Shown piece by piece: positions 51,599 to 62,110 of a DNA stretch of 64,000 nt (positions are counted from its first letter, which is position 1; each line of letters opens with the position of its first letter). The position numbers and the translations under genes are program-made. The DNA lies in assembly GCA_946894095.1 (NCBI GenBank), contig OX335641.1, positions 2,126,501-2,190,500 on the forward strand, written 5' to 3'. A model generated the notes under the pieces. The model searched no databases, was not told where the DNA came from, and saw only the letters and a program-made list of their open reading frames with translations. Source of the stretch: Incurvaria masculella (taxonomy: Eukaryota > Arthropoda > Insecta > Lepidoptera > Incurvariidae).

Positions 51599-52213
51599 GA
51601 GGGCATACCTAGTTAGTTTGTACCTACCCAGTTGAAGTAATAAATACCCAAGTTATTGTGCCGCGTGGGTTCCGGCATATAGGTTTTAAAAACGTTATCT
51701 TGTCGGTATTTTATGCAGCTTTGGTGATTTTTTTACCCATATTTTATCCTGACGCGTGAATAAACTAGTATTTATTACCTTTATTACCTATCTACCTAGT
51801 ATCTATTACCTCTATTACCTACCTAATATTACACCGCGTTATAATAAAGGTAGGTAGCACAGACATAACTTACCGTTTGCTAACAAAATCGACCTCTTAT
51901 CAGCTTCGGTCTGCAACCATCCCATGTCACTAAAAATAGACATGTGTCCTTATTGCAACTGCACTATCACAGGCAATTGAATGCATTCAAGTAATGCATT
52001 AATTTCGAATTGGTAGCAAAGAGCACCGGTCGCTTGAACTGCGATGATACACCCACTGTGAAATACCCAGTCACACACTAAAGTATTCAATTACTTATTC
52101 AGAACCACTCCAAGGCACTTAACACGAAAATCTATGGAGATGTAACACCTAAAAACGTTGAATTATTCATATAAATACGCTCTTGCGCTAAAAAGACACC
52201 GTAAAACTTCATT
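51599..52213. other. unassigned spacer
   Basis: TTATTACCTATCTACC-type short repeats at 51770-51830. No gene recognised. Confidence 0.35.
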
Positions 52214-52705
52214 TTATTTGCCATACTTAATGAGAGCATCCAGCAACGTTGGATCCATTTCATGCACCACAATCAACAGTGTTTTCCGAGAACGGAACGC
52301 ATTTACACAGTTCGCGCGAACTTGGCGTCGGTAAACAGAGAAATTACGAAACGTCAAAATTCGTGTTCGCGGGAATTTCGACAACGCGGCGAGCGTGCGC
52401 GCACGCCGATCAAAACATCGGCACTGGCTCGTGCGCGCGCAGATCAGAGGAGGAGAGCACGAGAGAAGCGAGATGGAATAAAAACACGCAGCGGGGGGCG
52501 ATGCTAAAAATGCGCATGTCCGTAAACCGGACGCGCCGTATCGGTTGCAAAAGGATTGCAAGGATTCGTGAAACACCGTGGTTAGATCGATTAACTTGAA
52601 CATGGAACAGAATAACATAGTTTTCAGGGTGAACAAAACAATGGGCACGCGAAATGGGCGAAACAATTGATGTTTACAAACACAAGGAAATCTGTGGTAA
52701 GCCAA
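52214..52705. other. GC/CpG-rich island with a 163-codon minus frame
   Basis: 52300-52560 is much richer in CpG than its surroundings (GCGAGCGTGCGCGCACGCCG; CTCGTGCGCGCGCAGATC). The minus frame 52214-52705 is the longest in the window, with opposing plus frames of 116 and 81 codons. None shows a domain, signal peptide or repeat, and high CpG lowers stop frequency, so chance is likely. Best guess: a CpG-rich promoter or 5' UTR exon of a host gene lying outside the window. Confidence 0.3.
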
Positions 52706-53032
52706 GTGATTTAATAGGTCGAGAAAAATATGGTATGTATAAACTTGTAATAAAAAATCTTTGGCTGTGTTGTCGATATTTTTATTCAGATTTCTCTATC
52801 TAAAAGGTAACAATTTAAAAACAAACCAATAAGTAAAAATAAAACGATGTTTCCCACTATTTTTCATTTGTTTTTATTTCTGTCAAAATTAGTGAATCGA
52901 ATGAATAAATTCGATAGAATTTAAAATGTTATACGAAAAAGGAAAAAATGCAAAGCATGCCGCAAATTTTTTTTTGACGTTTATGGATCTAATGCAGTGT
53001 CAGTAAGAGTAGCACAAAGTTGGTCGCGGTTT
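52706..53032. other. unassigned AT-rich spacer
   Basis: No recognisable content. Confidence 0.35.
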
Positions 53033-53210
53033 GCAGGCCTATTCCTGGAATTCTGAATCAGGAATCCTGAGTCTAGAAAACCGCTTTTACAGCGGTTTGT
53101 TTTGACGGAAAACCTTGATTCATTGAAATACTATGTCCCAGAATCTTTTCTACGAGAAAATCGCTCAAGATTCCTGATTCCTGATTACGGAATTCCAGGA
53201 ATAGGCCTGC
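53033..53210. mobile_element. 178-bp MITE with ~40-bp TIRs (family G)
   Basis: GCAGGCCTATTCCTGGAATT and GAATCAGGAATC at the left pair with GATTCCTGATTACGGAATTC and CAGGAATAGGCCTGC at the right. An inner hairpin AACCGCTTTTACAGCGGTTT lies at about 53079-53098. GGTCGC is found on both sides but not directly adjacent on the left, so the target duplication is uncertain. Confidence 0.75.
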
Positions 53211-53547
53211 GGTCGCCCTGACAGATAAAAGGGACGACTTAATCTGTGAATGGACAATTTTTTTTAAAAAGTGGAGCAAGATCGGCTTATCAGAAGTTAC
53301 GATGTACCTATAGAACTGGAAATTGACCACAAGAAAGTTTTGACCAATTTGAAAAAAGTTGGGTACACAAATAGCTCGATGACCGCAATAATTAAGATAT
53401 CAACCTAAAAATATAATCGCTCTCGTAACCAACGTTGCAATCCGTTGCATTAGGGCGTCAGCAAAACAACATTTTATTTTTATTATCATTTTATTATAAA
53501 TATCCGCAACGAATTTTGATAATACAAAAAGTAAATTTGTTGATTGG
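53211..53547. other. unassigned spacer
   Basis: An 85-codon minus frame starts here and runs into the MITE (53073-53330); not credited. Confidence 0.35.
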
Positions 53548-53847
53548 TTTTTTTTGCGACCTGACATGGATGGCTAATACCTCACAACTACCGTTATGAT
53601 ATTAGCCCAATATACCACATTCCCGAAGGAATTTGGTGCCATGCCAGGACCTTCCCGTTATGAGCACGGCACGGGCTTTTCATCCAATGCGATTGTACCA
53701 ACCCGGGCGGGCTTAAACCCTACCACCTAGTAGGGGAAGGGGACCTACAGTTTTACATGGATTTCGAACCACGGAGCAGCTTGAATTCGTGACGAAATGC
53801 ACTTATCGAACTCCGAAAGAGAAAGACAGTGGTGCATGTCGGTCTAG
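53548..53847 (-). mobile_element. HaSE1-like SINE, 5'-truncated with internal deletion
   Basis: TTTTTTTTGCGACCTGACAT, the body with a gap between GAGCACGGC and GGGCTTTTCATCCAATGCGA, then CGAACTCCGAAAGAGAAAGA and CAGTGGTGCATGTCGGT. The tRNA boxes are cut off. Confidence 0.75.
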
Positions 53848-53875
53848 CCATAATTTAAAGATAAAAATGCTTAGG

Positions 53876-54010
53876 GTCTGTTTCACCATTTGCTGATTAG
53901 CTTAAATCGTCACAATTAAGGGCCTTTCTTACCAGCTTCCAATCCATGCCAGTACAAGCATAGATTGTACAAGATAATCGTGTCTGATAAGAATAATAAG
54001 GACTTGGTGA
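53876..54010. repeat. family O repeat
   Basis: GTTTCACCATTTGCTGATTA, then GGGCCTTTCTTACCAGCTTC and CCAGTACAAG. A second copy (GGGCCTTTCTTATCATCTTG, CCAGTACAAG) is at 58430-58520. Possibly a MITE; the ends were not resolved. 54011-54412 shows nothing recognised. Confidence 0.45.
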
Positions 54011-54412
54011 CCTTTATCACTTTATAGGTTTCAAATATAGCTAGACCATGAAGCTTTTTTAAATTCTTAAATAAGGAGTCGGGTTTTTAAATAATAAAAA
54101 AATGGTTTCACTTACGCCCAAGTAGTGTCCGCCATAAATGTATTCGATTGTTTTGGATAATTTATCTTTCTGTGTTACGTTAAAAATATTGTAATGAAGT
54201 TAATTTTTTAGGTGGTGACGTAATTCTAATTAATCTAGTCGCATCATATGGCAATAAAAAAATTGTTTCATCGTGTGTTCGATATTTTATCAGCTATAAC
54301 GGCATAAAGTAATTTAAACTTTGCCATCAAACCCTATAGAACAATGTACAAGATACCCTTTTATCATATTTTCAACAAGCATAGTCCGCCTGCAGTCTTT
54401 GCAAACATAAGA

Positions 54413-54776
54413 ACGGCCCGTAAGCTATTTTCCCCATACAAACGTAGTTTACTAATCATTTGAAAAACACTATTCCGATTTTCTTGTTATTTGGTATATA
54501 AAATTCTACAATAAATATCTGTGTCTGCACGTTTTTGTTTTGCTGAAGAATCTAAAGCAAGTCAAATAACAGGCAAAAGAAAATCTTCGTAGAAATTTTC
54601 TTTTCTCTGTTGTGTGACACAGGATAAATATTTCGAATAAACAAACACTTGCAGACATCGATATTAGTTGCCTGATAATATGTCCCAAATATCAAGAAAT
54701 TTGGAACAGTGGTTTTTAAATGATTAGTAAACTACGTTTGTATGGGGAGCGTAATTTTCTGATGCTTACGGGCCCG
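54413..54776. mobile_element. long-TIR foldback MITE (family I, 364 bp)
   Basis: CGGCCCGTAAGCTATTTTCC and CATACAAACGTAGTTTACTA at the left pair with TAGTAAACTACGTTTGTATG and CGATGCTTACGGGCCCG-like sequence at the right. Pairing continues inward through CTGTGTCTGCACGTTTTTG, giving arms of ~150 bases. A split copy is at 45395-46130. A 60-codon frame inside (54506-54688) is not a gene. Confidence 0.75.
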
Positions 54777-55245
54777 CTACGTACTTTGTCAGGCTTTCGA
54801 CCATAATCTGTGCCGTTCTCTCGAAGCCCAGCCCATAACTGTTGTACACTTCAACTCTTGAAATGAAAAGCGAAATTAACTGGCAGTTTGTGACCTTAGC
54901 GATCTGACACCTAGCGTTTACTTCTCTCTCCTTTCTTGGGTTATCCGCATCGTTGTCTCTGTCATTCTTGTCGTATACTTCACGCTGTTTACGGTTGAAT
55001 AGTTCTAAAATGTCGTGGGCGCGCGCTTGTCATTGCCGAGTGTTTAGGTCTAATGTAATTGCGCCTAGTCACCTGCAGGGTTATATCTATTACTCTCTAT
55101 TTTATCTAAGAACCCTGTTATGACATGTGCGATCTATTTGTAGACAATTTTAGAATACTTCTGGTTTTTCATTGAATAGAGAAATATATAACCAAACGAA
55201 AATATAATTGTATCGATTTGAACATAATCTCAGTATTTTATGTCC
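54777..55245. other. unassigned spacer
   Basis: No recognisable content. Confidence 0.35.
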
Positions 55246-55496
55246 TTTTTTTAGGGTTTCGTACCCAAAGGATGCCAACGGAACCCTATTACTAAGCCTC
55301 GGCTGTCCGTTCGTCCGTCCGTCTGTCACAGGGCTGTATTTCATGAACCGTAATAGGTAGGCAGCTGAAATTTTTACAGAGTGTGTATTTATTTTGCCGC
55401 TATAACAACAAAATAGTAAAATTATAAAAATAGAAGACCTTAACTATGGTACGGAACCCTTCGTGTGCGAGTCCGACTCGCACTTGGTCGGTTTTT
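55246..55496 (+). mobile_element. MINE-2-like MITE
   Basis: TTTTTAGGGTTTCGTACCCA, GTCCGTTCGTCCGTCCGTCT, CATGAACCGTAATAGGTAGG, TTTTACAGAGTGTGTATTTA and GTACGGAACCCTTCGTGTGC, TTGGTCGGTTTTT. Confidence 0.85.
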
Positions 55497-55720
55497 GTGT
55501 AAAGCGCGACATATGGTGTAAGCTAGGCGCTTACGTAAGAAGTGCCCGACGACGCCCATGTGTTTCCGAACGTTCACGGGACCTGAGAAAACTAGGTCGG
55601 CCGGACGGGTGCTTCTTCTCACCAATTTGAAGGACCCCAGGTTATACTTTGGGGAAAATACCTCGGCAGGATACAATTTTGATTTACATTTGATATAAGT
55701 TTGATGGGTTATAATTTAGG
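55497..55720 (+). repeat. family K repeat, copy 1
   Basis: AAGCGCGACATATGGTGTAA, AAGAAGTGCCCGACGACGCC, CATGTGTTTCCGAACGTTCA and GGTGCTTCTTCTCACC. Related copies are at 57641-57912 (reverse) and 61290-61470. It abuts the MINE-2 end. A 78-codon minus frame (55440-55676) crosses the junction and is discounted. Confidence 0.5.
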
Positions 55721-55740
55721 GACTGTGAACAATGAGTGGG

Positions 55741-55940
55741 TGCATTCCGTGCCTGTTCCGCGATGCCTTCCCTTCATAAGCCTTTGAACAGGTACGGAAA
55801 GTACTATTTCTCATTGTCGTTTAATGCGATGGTACCAATTCGGGCGGGAATGACCAAACCACCTATTAGTAGGGAAGGGAATTTTCTGTTTTACATGGGT
55901 TCCGAATCATGGAGTGAACTGCATTCTCAACTTAAATGAA
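55741..55940 (-). mobile_element. HaSE-type SINE body, old copy
   Basis: AATGCGATGGTACCAATTCG, GGCGGGAATGACCAAACC, AGTAGGGAAGGGAATTTTCT and GGGTTCCGAATCATGGAG follow the body of 50518-50915. Head and tail are unclear. Confidence 0.6.
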
Positions 55941-57640
55941 CATTTAAATTTCGGGTATTAAAGAAATAGGAAAGCGATAACCCCGAATAGGCTATAGGAA
56001 ACGGGCCACAGAGTTATATTTTCTCTGAATTTCGCTTTCGACATAAATGTATGTGGTTTTCTATGTACGCCACCCGTCAATAAAGCCAAACATTAGGCAC
56101 CGTTCACACATACGACTGACACACCTTAGTTTTCACACCTTATGTCCGTGCACATTAAAAGCTGTGCGTGCTTACGCGAAAGCAACGGTTTTAGACATCG
56201 AGCAAGGAAGGTAACTTAAATTTTGCGTAACTATAGATAGTAGCCAGTTATTTGTGGTTTGATGATGAGAAGATGCTTTTGTAAAATGTTCCTATTGTAA
56301 AACTTATGGTTACCCGGCGGGCGATGCTGTACTTGGCCGACATATTTCGCCTCCAATGAAGGGTTGGTCGTCAGCACCGCTTCGGTGCCCTGGAGTAACG
56401 TTCGACAGCCCGGAAAGTAAAATCGTAATTTGCAGTCGTCGGCTGCGAAGGCTGTAGTTGTCACTAGGTCCCGGATTAACGACCACAGACACGTAGGGCT
56501 CCGGGCACACTACGTTATGTACCTACCATACCATAATTACGTATTCTTCGGTCTATGTTGAGAAAGCAGCGGAGTGTAAGACGGAAAGAGTCTGATACTG
56601 TCGTTCCCGTTGAAGTTTGCACGTCAGGATATATTGGATTCTCACAATTTCGGCAAAATACGACATCGTGCACCGGGACAGAGGGAACACTCCACACGCC
56701 TTAGAACAACACAGTCATTGGTCCGGATGACACATTATTTTATATTGTCCAATAACTATCATGTTAATGACTACTTTTTGTTTGTGTTTATCATGCTCAC
56801 CAACCCCCATATAATCACAAATTTAGCAATGTTTAGGATGTTGGTTATTGAAGTGTTTTTATATTTCACATAGTATGAGTGGGATTTTGTGTTTGTCGCT
56901 GTATATTTAATTAAAATAAAACATATAACGCAACTGTTTCACTATTTAATTTGTTCTTATAATTTAACATTTTTTTCATCTTACGATCTTCATTATCTCT
57001 TTAACTTTGTCAGTGCATGTAAGTTTATAATATTGTGTTCATAAAATATTTTTTCTTTCGGAAATATCTGGGAGATTTATGTTTAGTCCAGACTTACCTT
57101 TTCCATTTTTTTCTGTTTTTTCTTCCAACACATTTTAATTAGGATAACGTGACATTTTCGCAAATTACTCTTTCTGCATTTGGTAAGTTTATGTATCTAT
57201 ATGCGAGCATTCGCGGTGATATTAATGAAGTAAGTGAGTACAAATAATGATAACATAACAGCTACCGGAGCGAATCACGCCAGCCAAAATGACCAAACTA
57301 ATGGAGAACTATGAAGAAACTGCCACAGGATCACATGGGTAAAAAATACATCTTAAATAAATCTTACATCCTACATAATAAGCTTTAGAAGATTATAACG
57401 GACAGATCCCAGTGACACGGCACCTACCTGTGTATGCACTCTTGAATCTCACTTACGCCTGCGATTCACAGTCACCTCTGACTCACCGGTCGAGATATAT
57501 AAGTTGGAGCCGTCCAAAATAAACAAGGGAAACATTTACGTGGGTTTAATTCGACTTTTACCTGCGAAAAATTTACACCGAGAATTAATTGAAGCTCATT
57601 GTTTTATTAAATTCGAATAAAACTAAGTTCCCATTACAAA
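55941..57640. other. unassigned stretch
   Basis: 1.7 kb with several overlapping frames of 60-87 codons (56231-56873) that lack motifs, then AT-rich sequence. No repeat copies were recognised. Confidence 0.4.
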
Positions 57641-57912
57641 TTAATAATTAATTCAATAAATCGTGTGCAATTTTTTTACACTCATAATCAATCAAGATTT
57701 GCATCTCTTCGACGACCCAGGAGTATCCCAGAATTAGACCCTCTAACTCCGAAGGGATATGGGGTCCCCTTCTGTGCTCTGTTCTTGTAAAGTAATGTGA
57801 AGAAGCACCTGAAAAACCTGGCAATTTTTTTGGTGCGCCCGAGGAAGTTGGAAAGCCCATGGGCGTCTTAGGGCACTTCTTTACTGGGGCCCTGACGTAC
57901 ACCACATGTGGT
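57641..57912 (-). repeat. family K repeat, copy 2
   Basis: Minus strand: CACATGTGGTGTACGTCAGG, AAAGAAGTGCCCTAAGACGC, CCATGGGCTTTCCAACTTCC and CAGGTGCTTCTTCACA, the same order as copy 1. An 85-codon minus frame covers most of it (57648-57905); without a match in the other copies it is not credited as coding. Confidence 0.5.
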
Positions 57913-58217
57913 GATAAGCATAAAATAAACGACCAGATTAACTCTCTGCCAAAGCAGCGCTATGCAGTGCAGAGCTGGGACAAACCACAACTTCCCAATA
58001 TTTCAGCTTGCATTGTGGTCGGTACGCGCATGTCGCCCGGAAACGCTGCTAACTCAGCGCGAATGTTCCTAATTGGATTTCAGCACATTTCCTGTTAGTA
58101 CGTGTGTGTGTATGTGGCATCACTTACTCACCCTTGCAAACTGAAGGATGCAATGCATGATCGAATTGGCAGCATTCGTCATTTTGCTAAATAAAAAAAG
58201 TATTCGAAGATATTTGA
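57913..58217. other. unassigned spacer
   Basis: A 79-codon plus frame (57859-58098) without motif. Confidence 0.35.
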
Positions 58218-58373
58218 CTTTTTATGTAATTGAAAATGGATGGCTTATACCACCCTTGCTGTCATAGTATTAGCCTAACACACCACATGGGAACTAGATT
58301 CCGTGTCAGGAACTTCTGAACATTTCTCCGCTGCGGCCGGATTTCCATTACCGCTTCGACCATCATTTATTCT
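58218..58373 (-). mobile_element. HaSE-type SINE 3' part
   Basis: CTTTTTATGTAATTGAAAAT, GGCTTATACCACCCTTGCTG, CACACCACATGGGAACTAGA and TTACCGCTTCGACCATCATT. Heavily shortened in the middle. Confidence 0.65.
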
Positions 58374-58429
58374 AAGTCTTTATTATTCTTCCATTCAAAT
58401 AATCCCACCTCCTTCGAGTACTGATTTTA

Positions 58430-58520
58430 GCTTAACCCGTACATTAAAGGGCCTTTCTTATCATCTTGCAATCGATACCAGTACAAGATAATAAGTACTT
58501 TTCCTGTTGACCTAGAATCA
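58430..58520. repeat. family O repeat, second copy
   Basis: AGCTTAACCCGTACATTAAA, GGGCCTTTCTTATCATCTTG and CCAGTACAAGATAATAAGTA parallel 53895-53960. Confidence 0.45.
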
Positions 58521-58633
58521 TTTTTGTCAATAAGCAAGTTCTCACAGGGCCAGTAAAGGAAAACATTCGAAATTAATTAACATGTATCACTTCAAAAAAT
58601 AGTTTTGACGGACGAACTATCGAAATACACAAT

Positions 58634-58680
58634 TGTACGAAACGATGCGCGAGTCAGTCTCGCACTCGTCCGGTTTTTTC
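58634..58680 (+). mobile_element. MINE-2-like 3' scrap
   Basis: GTACGAAACGATGCGCGAGT, CAGTCTCGCACTCGTCCGGT and TTTTT resemble the last ~45 bases of MINE-2 with substitutions. Confidence 0.45.
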
Positions 58681-59429
58681 CAAAATTACATGCGGAAACC
58701 CCCAAATCCATGACACCGACTCCTATGCATGTCTGTTCGGAGTCCGCAGCAGCACCAGGGACCAAAGATTATTAACTTACTGCGTGGCACAATGAAGTCT
58801 TTATAACTGGCGGTTCATTGCAAGTGGCGGTTCACAAAAAACAAAAAGTAGTTAAAGCGGGTGGAGTACGGACGCTGGCCTGACCTTCGGAAGCTGGTTA
58901 TTCTTTATTGGTCCTGGTGTGAGTCACAGAGGGCTCGTGCAGGGTGACGACCCACAGCGTTTATTTGTGGAACTCGCCGCGTCCGATTGTCCCACCACCG
59001 TCGATGTTCTCTTACTTTGCGTGTGGCATTTTTTTAAAATGGTATTGTGTTTAAACTCTTATGAACCCACACACTTACCTAAACCCTTTTACAACAAAAA
59101 ACAAAGAAATCCCTCTTACACTTCCAAATTCCTCATAACCCTACAATTTAACATATTTTAAACATAGAAAAATAGTACGTACTCGCCTATTTATATTTAT
59201 TTGTATATCACTGGCCGTTAATTCTGTTGTTCATTTATGCTGTGTTATTGCTTCTCCTGTTTCTGTTATAAATTAATCACAATACCTTGAGATCCGGTGG
59301 TGGCTGAAAACCAGCGGCACAAGTCTACTTCAGCACCTGCCTTTTCCCTACAGTTTTACATGCACATTGATCTAGCCTAATCATAATAATATTGTAAAAA
59401 GTTGTAAACCATGATTGTAAGTACCGCTT
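58681..59429. other. unassigned spacer
   Basis: 59285-59310 (GGTGGTGGCTGAAAACCAGC) resembles the LINE 3' end at 61885-62110 and may be a remnant. An 80-codon frame (58919-59161) has no motif. Confidence 0.35.
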
Positions 59430-59979
59430 TTAAGGTGGCCCATCCCGCTCATATCCCCATACAAAAGGGGAAAGAAGATCACGCCCAGATTCCTTGTCAG
59501 AGATCCAAAATTTTGCTCAAAATAGCTTTATTTGATCGAACTAGATGTCTGATGACCATTGGCATTGTAAAATTGTGTTTGGTTTCTAAGTTATAAGTTC
59601 CGAAAGTTCGAATTTTTCGCGCGTTTTATACAATAACTTTGGAGGTGGATTACGCAATGATAAAGTAAGAACATCGTAAAAAGATTAGTCATCAGACATA
59701 GCTTATTTAATCAAGATTTATTATCTATTTGGTTTTTGTTAGATTTTTGACAACAGCGGTCGTGGTTTACTTTTAGCTATAAGTCGTTTTGAAATCAAAA
59801 TTTTCGTAAATCTTAGCAAATCATACACTATGCACATTATCTTTTTTGTGGACATGTTGCATCTTTCTCATCACGGAGCCTGTCTTATTCTTTGAAACAG
59901 AGAGGGTCCCAGAGCGCAACAGCACGGTTTTGTACCGTGCCCGCGAATGAGTTGGGCCCGCCGGGTTGGGCCACCTTAA
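59430..59979 (-). mobile_element. MITE-A copy 6, full length
   Basis: TTAAGGTGGCCCATCCCGCT to CCGGGTTGGGCCACCTTAA with intact TTAA at both ends (59430-59433, 59976-59979), 550 bp. Interior colinear with 25285-25834 in reverse. A 61-codon frame near its left end (59411-59596) is not a gene. Confidence 0.85.
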
Positions 59980-59987
59980 GGGAATAA

Positions 59988-60016
59988 AATGCTTCTATTT
60001 CTATTTCTATTTCTAA
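59988..60016. repeat. (TTCTAT)n microsatellite
   Basis: About four units of TTCTATT/TTCTAT immediately after MITE-A. Confidence 0.75.
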
Positions 60017-60472
60017 TACGAGGTTTCTGGGTATGAATGTATTTTTTATGCAATTTTTGCAATTACACATTAATACAATTCACACAAATTATTGACACTA
60101 ATACAAAGCCGTCGGCCGAGGCGTCCGTGTCTCGGCTAGCCCTTTTGGCCCTAATTACCTATAATAAAGCATACTATAGGATAAGTAAGTAGCTCTCTAA
60201 GCTCTTGACTAAGTTCACCGCAACTTAAAACGAAATTATTTTTCTCAATGTATTAAGTACCTAACGCTTTAGGTCTTTTCTCAAAAAAAAAAGTTTTGTG
60301 ACATTTTGAAAACAATTCAAAATGGCGGAGCACAGCAAGAAATACCGATATAATAGCGACGGTATAAATATTTAAGGGCTGAATTATGGACTGAAAGCGA
60401 TATGCCTAAGCTTAGGAGATGGTGCGAATTTCGTTTCCATCTAGTGTAAGTACAGAAGAGGCTGGAAAATAA
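60017..60472. other. unassigned spacer
   Basis: No recognisable gene. 60105-60150 is GC-richer (GCCGTCGGCCGAGGCGTCC). Confidence 0.35.
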
Positions 60473-60640
60473 TCGGCTAGGTAGATCGGTTGATTAGAGT
60501 AACGGGCGTGTAATCCAAAGTTCGTTGGTTTGAATCCTGCTTCAGTCAAATGTCTAGACAAAAGTTTTTTGGGTTATTTTCATAATTTGATCACAATGCT
60601 TTTCATTGATGAAAAACTAATTTCGTCGTAACCATTAAAT
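60473..60640 (+). mobile_element. tRNA-derived SINE (family T)
   Basis: Box A region CGGCTAGGTAGATCGGTTGA, GGGCGTGTAATCCAAAG, box B GGTTTGAATCC (60527-60537) and the body GTTATTTTCATAATTTGATC then ACAATGCTT. The same layout as 1334-1490. Box A is degenerate, so it is probably silent. Confidence 0.65.
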
Positions 60641-60984
60641 TACACAAAAACGATGCTTACTTTATGTGTCAGAACATTTAACGAACGAAAGGGTTGTTTG
60701 CTTTTTTTAACTGATTGCAAAAATTAATTTGATTGTCTCAGAATTACGTTAGTTTGTTACGTAGAAAGTTGAACGCCCGTAGATAATGCAACAATTCTCT
60801 TATACTACGTTTGGACCCATAATGTATTTAAACCAAAACATACATTTATTTTGTAAATACTTTTTAATATTTTAGCCCCAGCAATAAAATATTACTCGTA
60901 CAATTTTGCGTTTTGTGCAACTTTATTTGGATGACTGATCTTACCCAGCGCAGCATTCGGGGCTCAACCTTTGCGAATGTAGTC
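60641..60984. other. unassigned spacer
   Basis: No recognisable content. Confidence 0.35.
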
Positions 60985-61098
60985 AGGCTGATGCCGGACT
61001 ACGACGCGCTATAACATTGTCTACAGATATTATGCATGTATAATGATAATATAAAGATAATGTATTGTACCTTTTTGCAAATAAACTTACTTACTTAA
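60985..61098 (+). mobile_element. LINE 3' end with (ACTT)n tail
   Basis: GCTGATGCCGGACTACGACG, then AATGTATTGTACCTTTTTGC and AAATAAACTTACTTACTTAA. AATAAA followed by a short tandem tail fits a non-LTR retrotransposon 3' terminus; no ORF is retained. Confidence 0.5.
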
Positions 61099-61127
61099 CT
61101 GCTGCAATGATATAAACCCAAACTCTA

Positions 61128-61283
61128 CATTAGGTCCCACGCCCGAAACTATTCCCTTATAAGCACTTGCATTCAAATGACCCGAAAAATACATTTTTTT
61201 TTATTGCCGCTCGACCGTCTTTTCTAAAATAGGATAGTACCAACCGGCAGGCTAAAGTAAAGAAAGGACGTACAGTTTTACAT
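61128..61283 (-). mobile_element. HaSE-type SINE body, old copy
   Basis: CATTAGGTCCCACGCCCGAA, TTTTATTGCCGCTCGACCGT, GGATAGTACCAACCGGCAGG and GTACAGTTTTACA follow the body order with deletions. Confidence 0.5.
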
Positions 61284-61289
61284 TATTAT

Positions 61290-61470
61290 TTTTTATGTCA
61301 AGCGCGGCATATGGCGTACGTCAGGACCCAAACAGTTCGCATGTAGGGGGCAGTCAATTCCATGGTTTACCGACCCTATAGATAGATAAAGCTTCTAGAG
61401 GATCGGCTGGTTCTTATTTTTGGATCATCGAGCGAAAATGGGTGTATTCCCTGACTGTTCCGCGTTGAGC
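61290..61470 (+). repeat. family K repeat, copy 3
   Basis: CAAGCGCGGCATATGGCGTA, CGTCAGGACCC, GATCGGCTGGTTCTTATTTT and GTGTATTCCCTGACTGTTCC. The last phrase also occurs after copy 1 (about 55739-55762), so the family extends to this point. Confidence 0.45.
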
Positions 61471-61884
61471 GATGGTAGAACGGGGACGGAGGTACATATT
61501 CAGCTTTGACGAGCATTCTCCATGGGAGAGACGGTAGAATACAGAGAGAGACCCATACCGCAGAATAAGTATACCCTGGCATTCAAACCTTCGTTTAACG
61601 AATCATATTTAGTGAATTTCACGCTTAAAAAGATTTTTCTAAAATGCCCATTATGGATCCAAAAATGTTCGAAGTATATTATGGAATATCGAAAGGAAAC
61701 GGTGTATGTATCAATTACCTTGTCTCGCACGCGTAAGATTTTATTTATTATGGCTTGTGGTGGTGTACATGTAGTATGATTTAAAAGGAAAGTAAATTTT
61801 ATTGCGAGGTATCATAGTGTAATGGCGTTTTAAATAATTGGTCGTTTGGTTTCGTAAGATCTTTTGTCGTAGCTGAGTTGAGTG
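61471..61884. other. unassigned spacer
   Basis: Opposed 76- and 85-codon frames (61500-61779) have no motif. Confidence 0.35.
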
Positions 61885-62110
61885 AGATTTAAAATTGAAA
61901 TACTTTATTGGCAAACAAAAACAACAGTTAGGTACAATTTAGAAATGTTTAAAGGAAACTAGTATAACTTTGATTTATCCTAATGAGTTAGTTGTATACC
62001 AAGAGGTGCTAGCTCAGCATAATTCCTAAGCGGCCAGTACTACCTGAGTTGAGCTGACTGCAAGGTGCTGGTTTTCAGCAACTACCTGTCAATAAATTTA
62101 TAATATATGA
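61885..62110 (-). mobile_element. LINE 3' UTR/end
   Basis: Minus strand: TTGACAGGTAGTTGCTGAAA, ACCAGCACCTTGCAGTCAGC, GGCCGCTTAGGAATTATGCT and the terminus TTTGCCAATAAAGTATTTCA with AATAAA. Typical of a retroposed LINE 3' UTR; no ORF. Confidence 0.55.

Noticed and set aside
52214..52705. 163-codon minus-strand ORF as a protein gene
   Set aside because: No recognisable domain, opposing open frames on the other strand, and a CpG-rich composition that lowers stop codon frequency.
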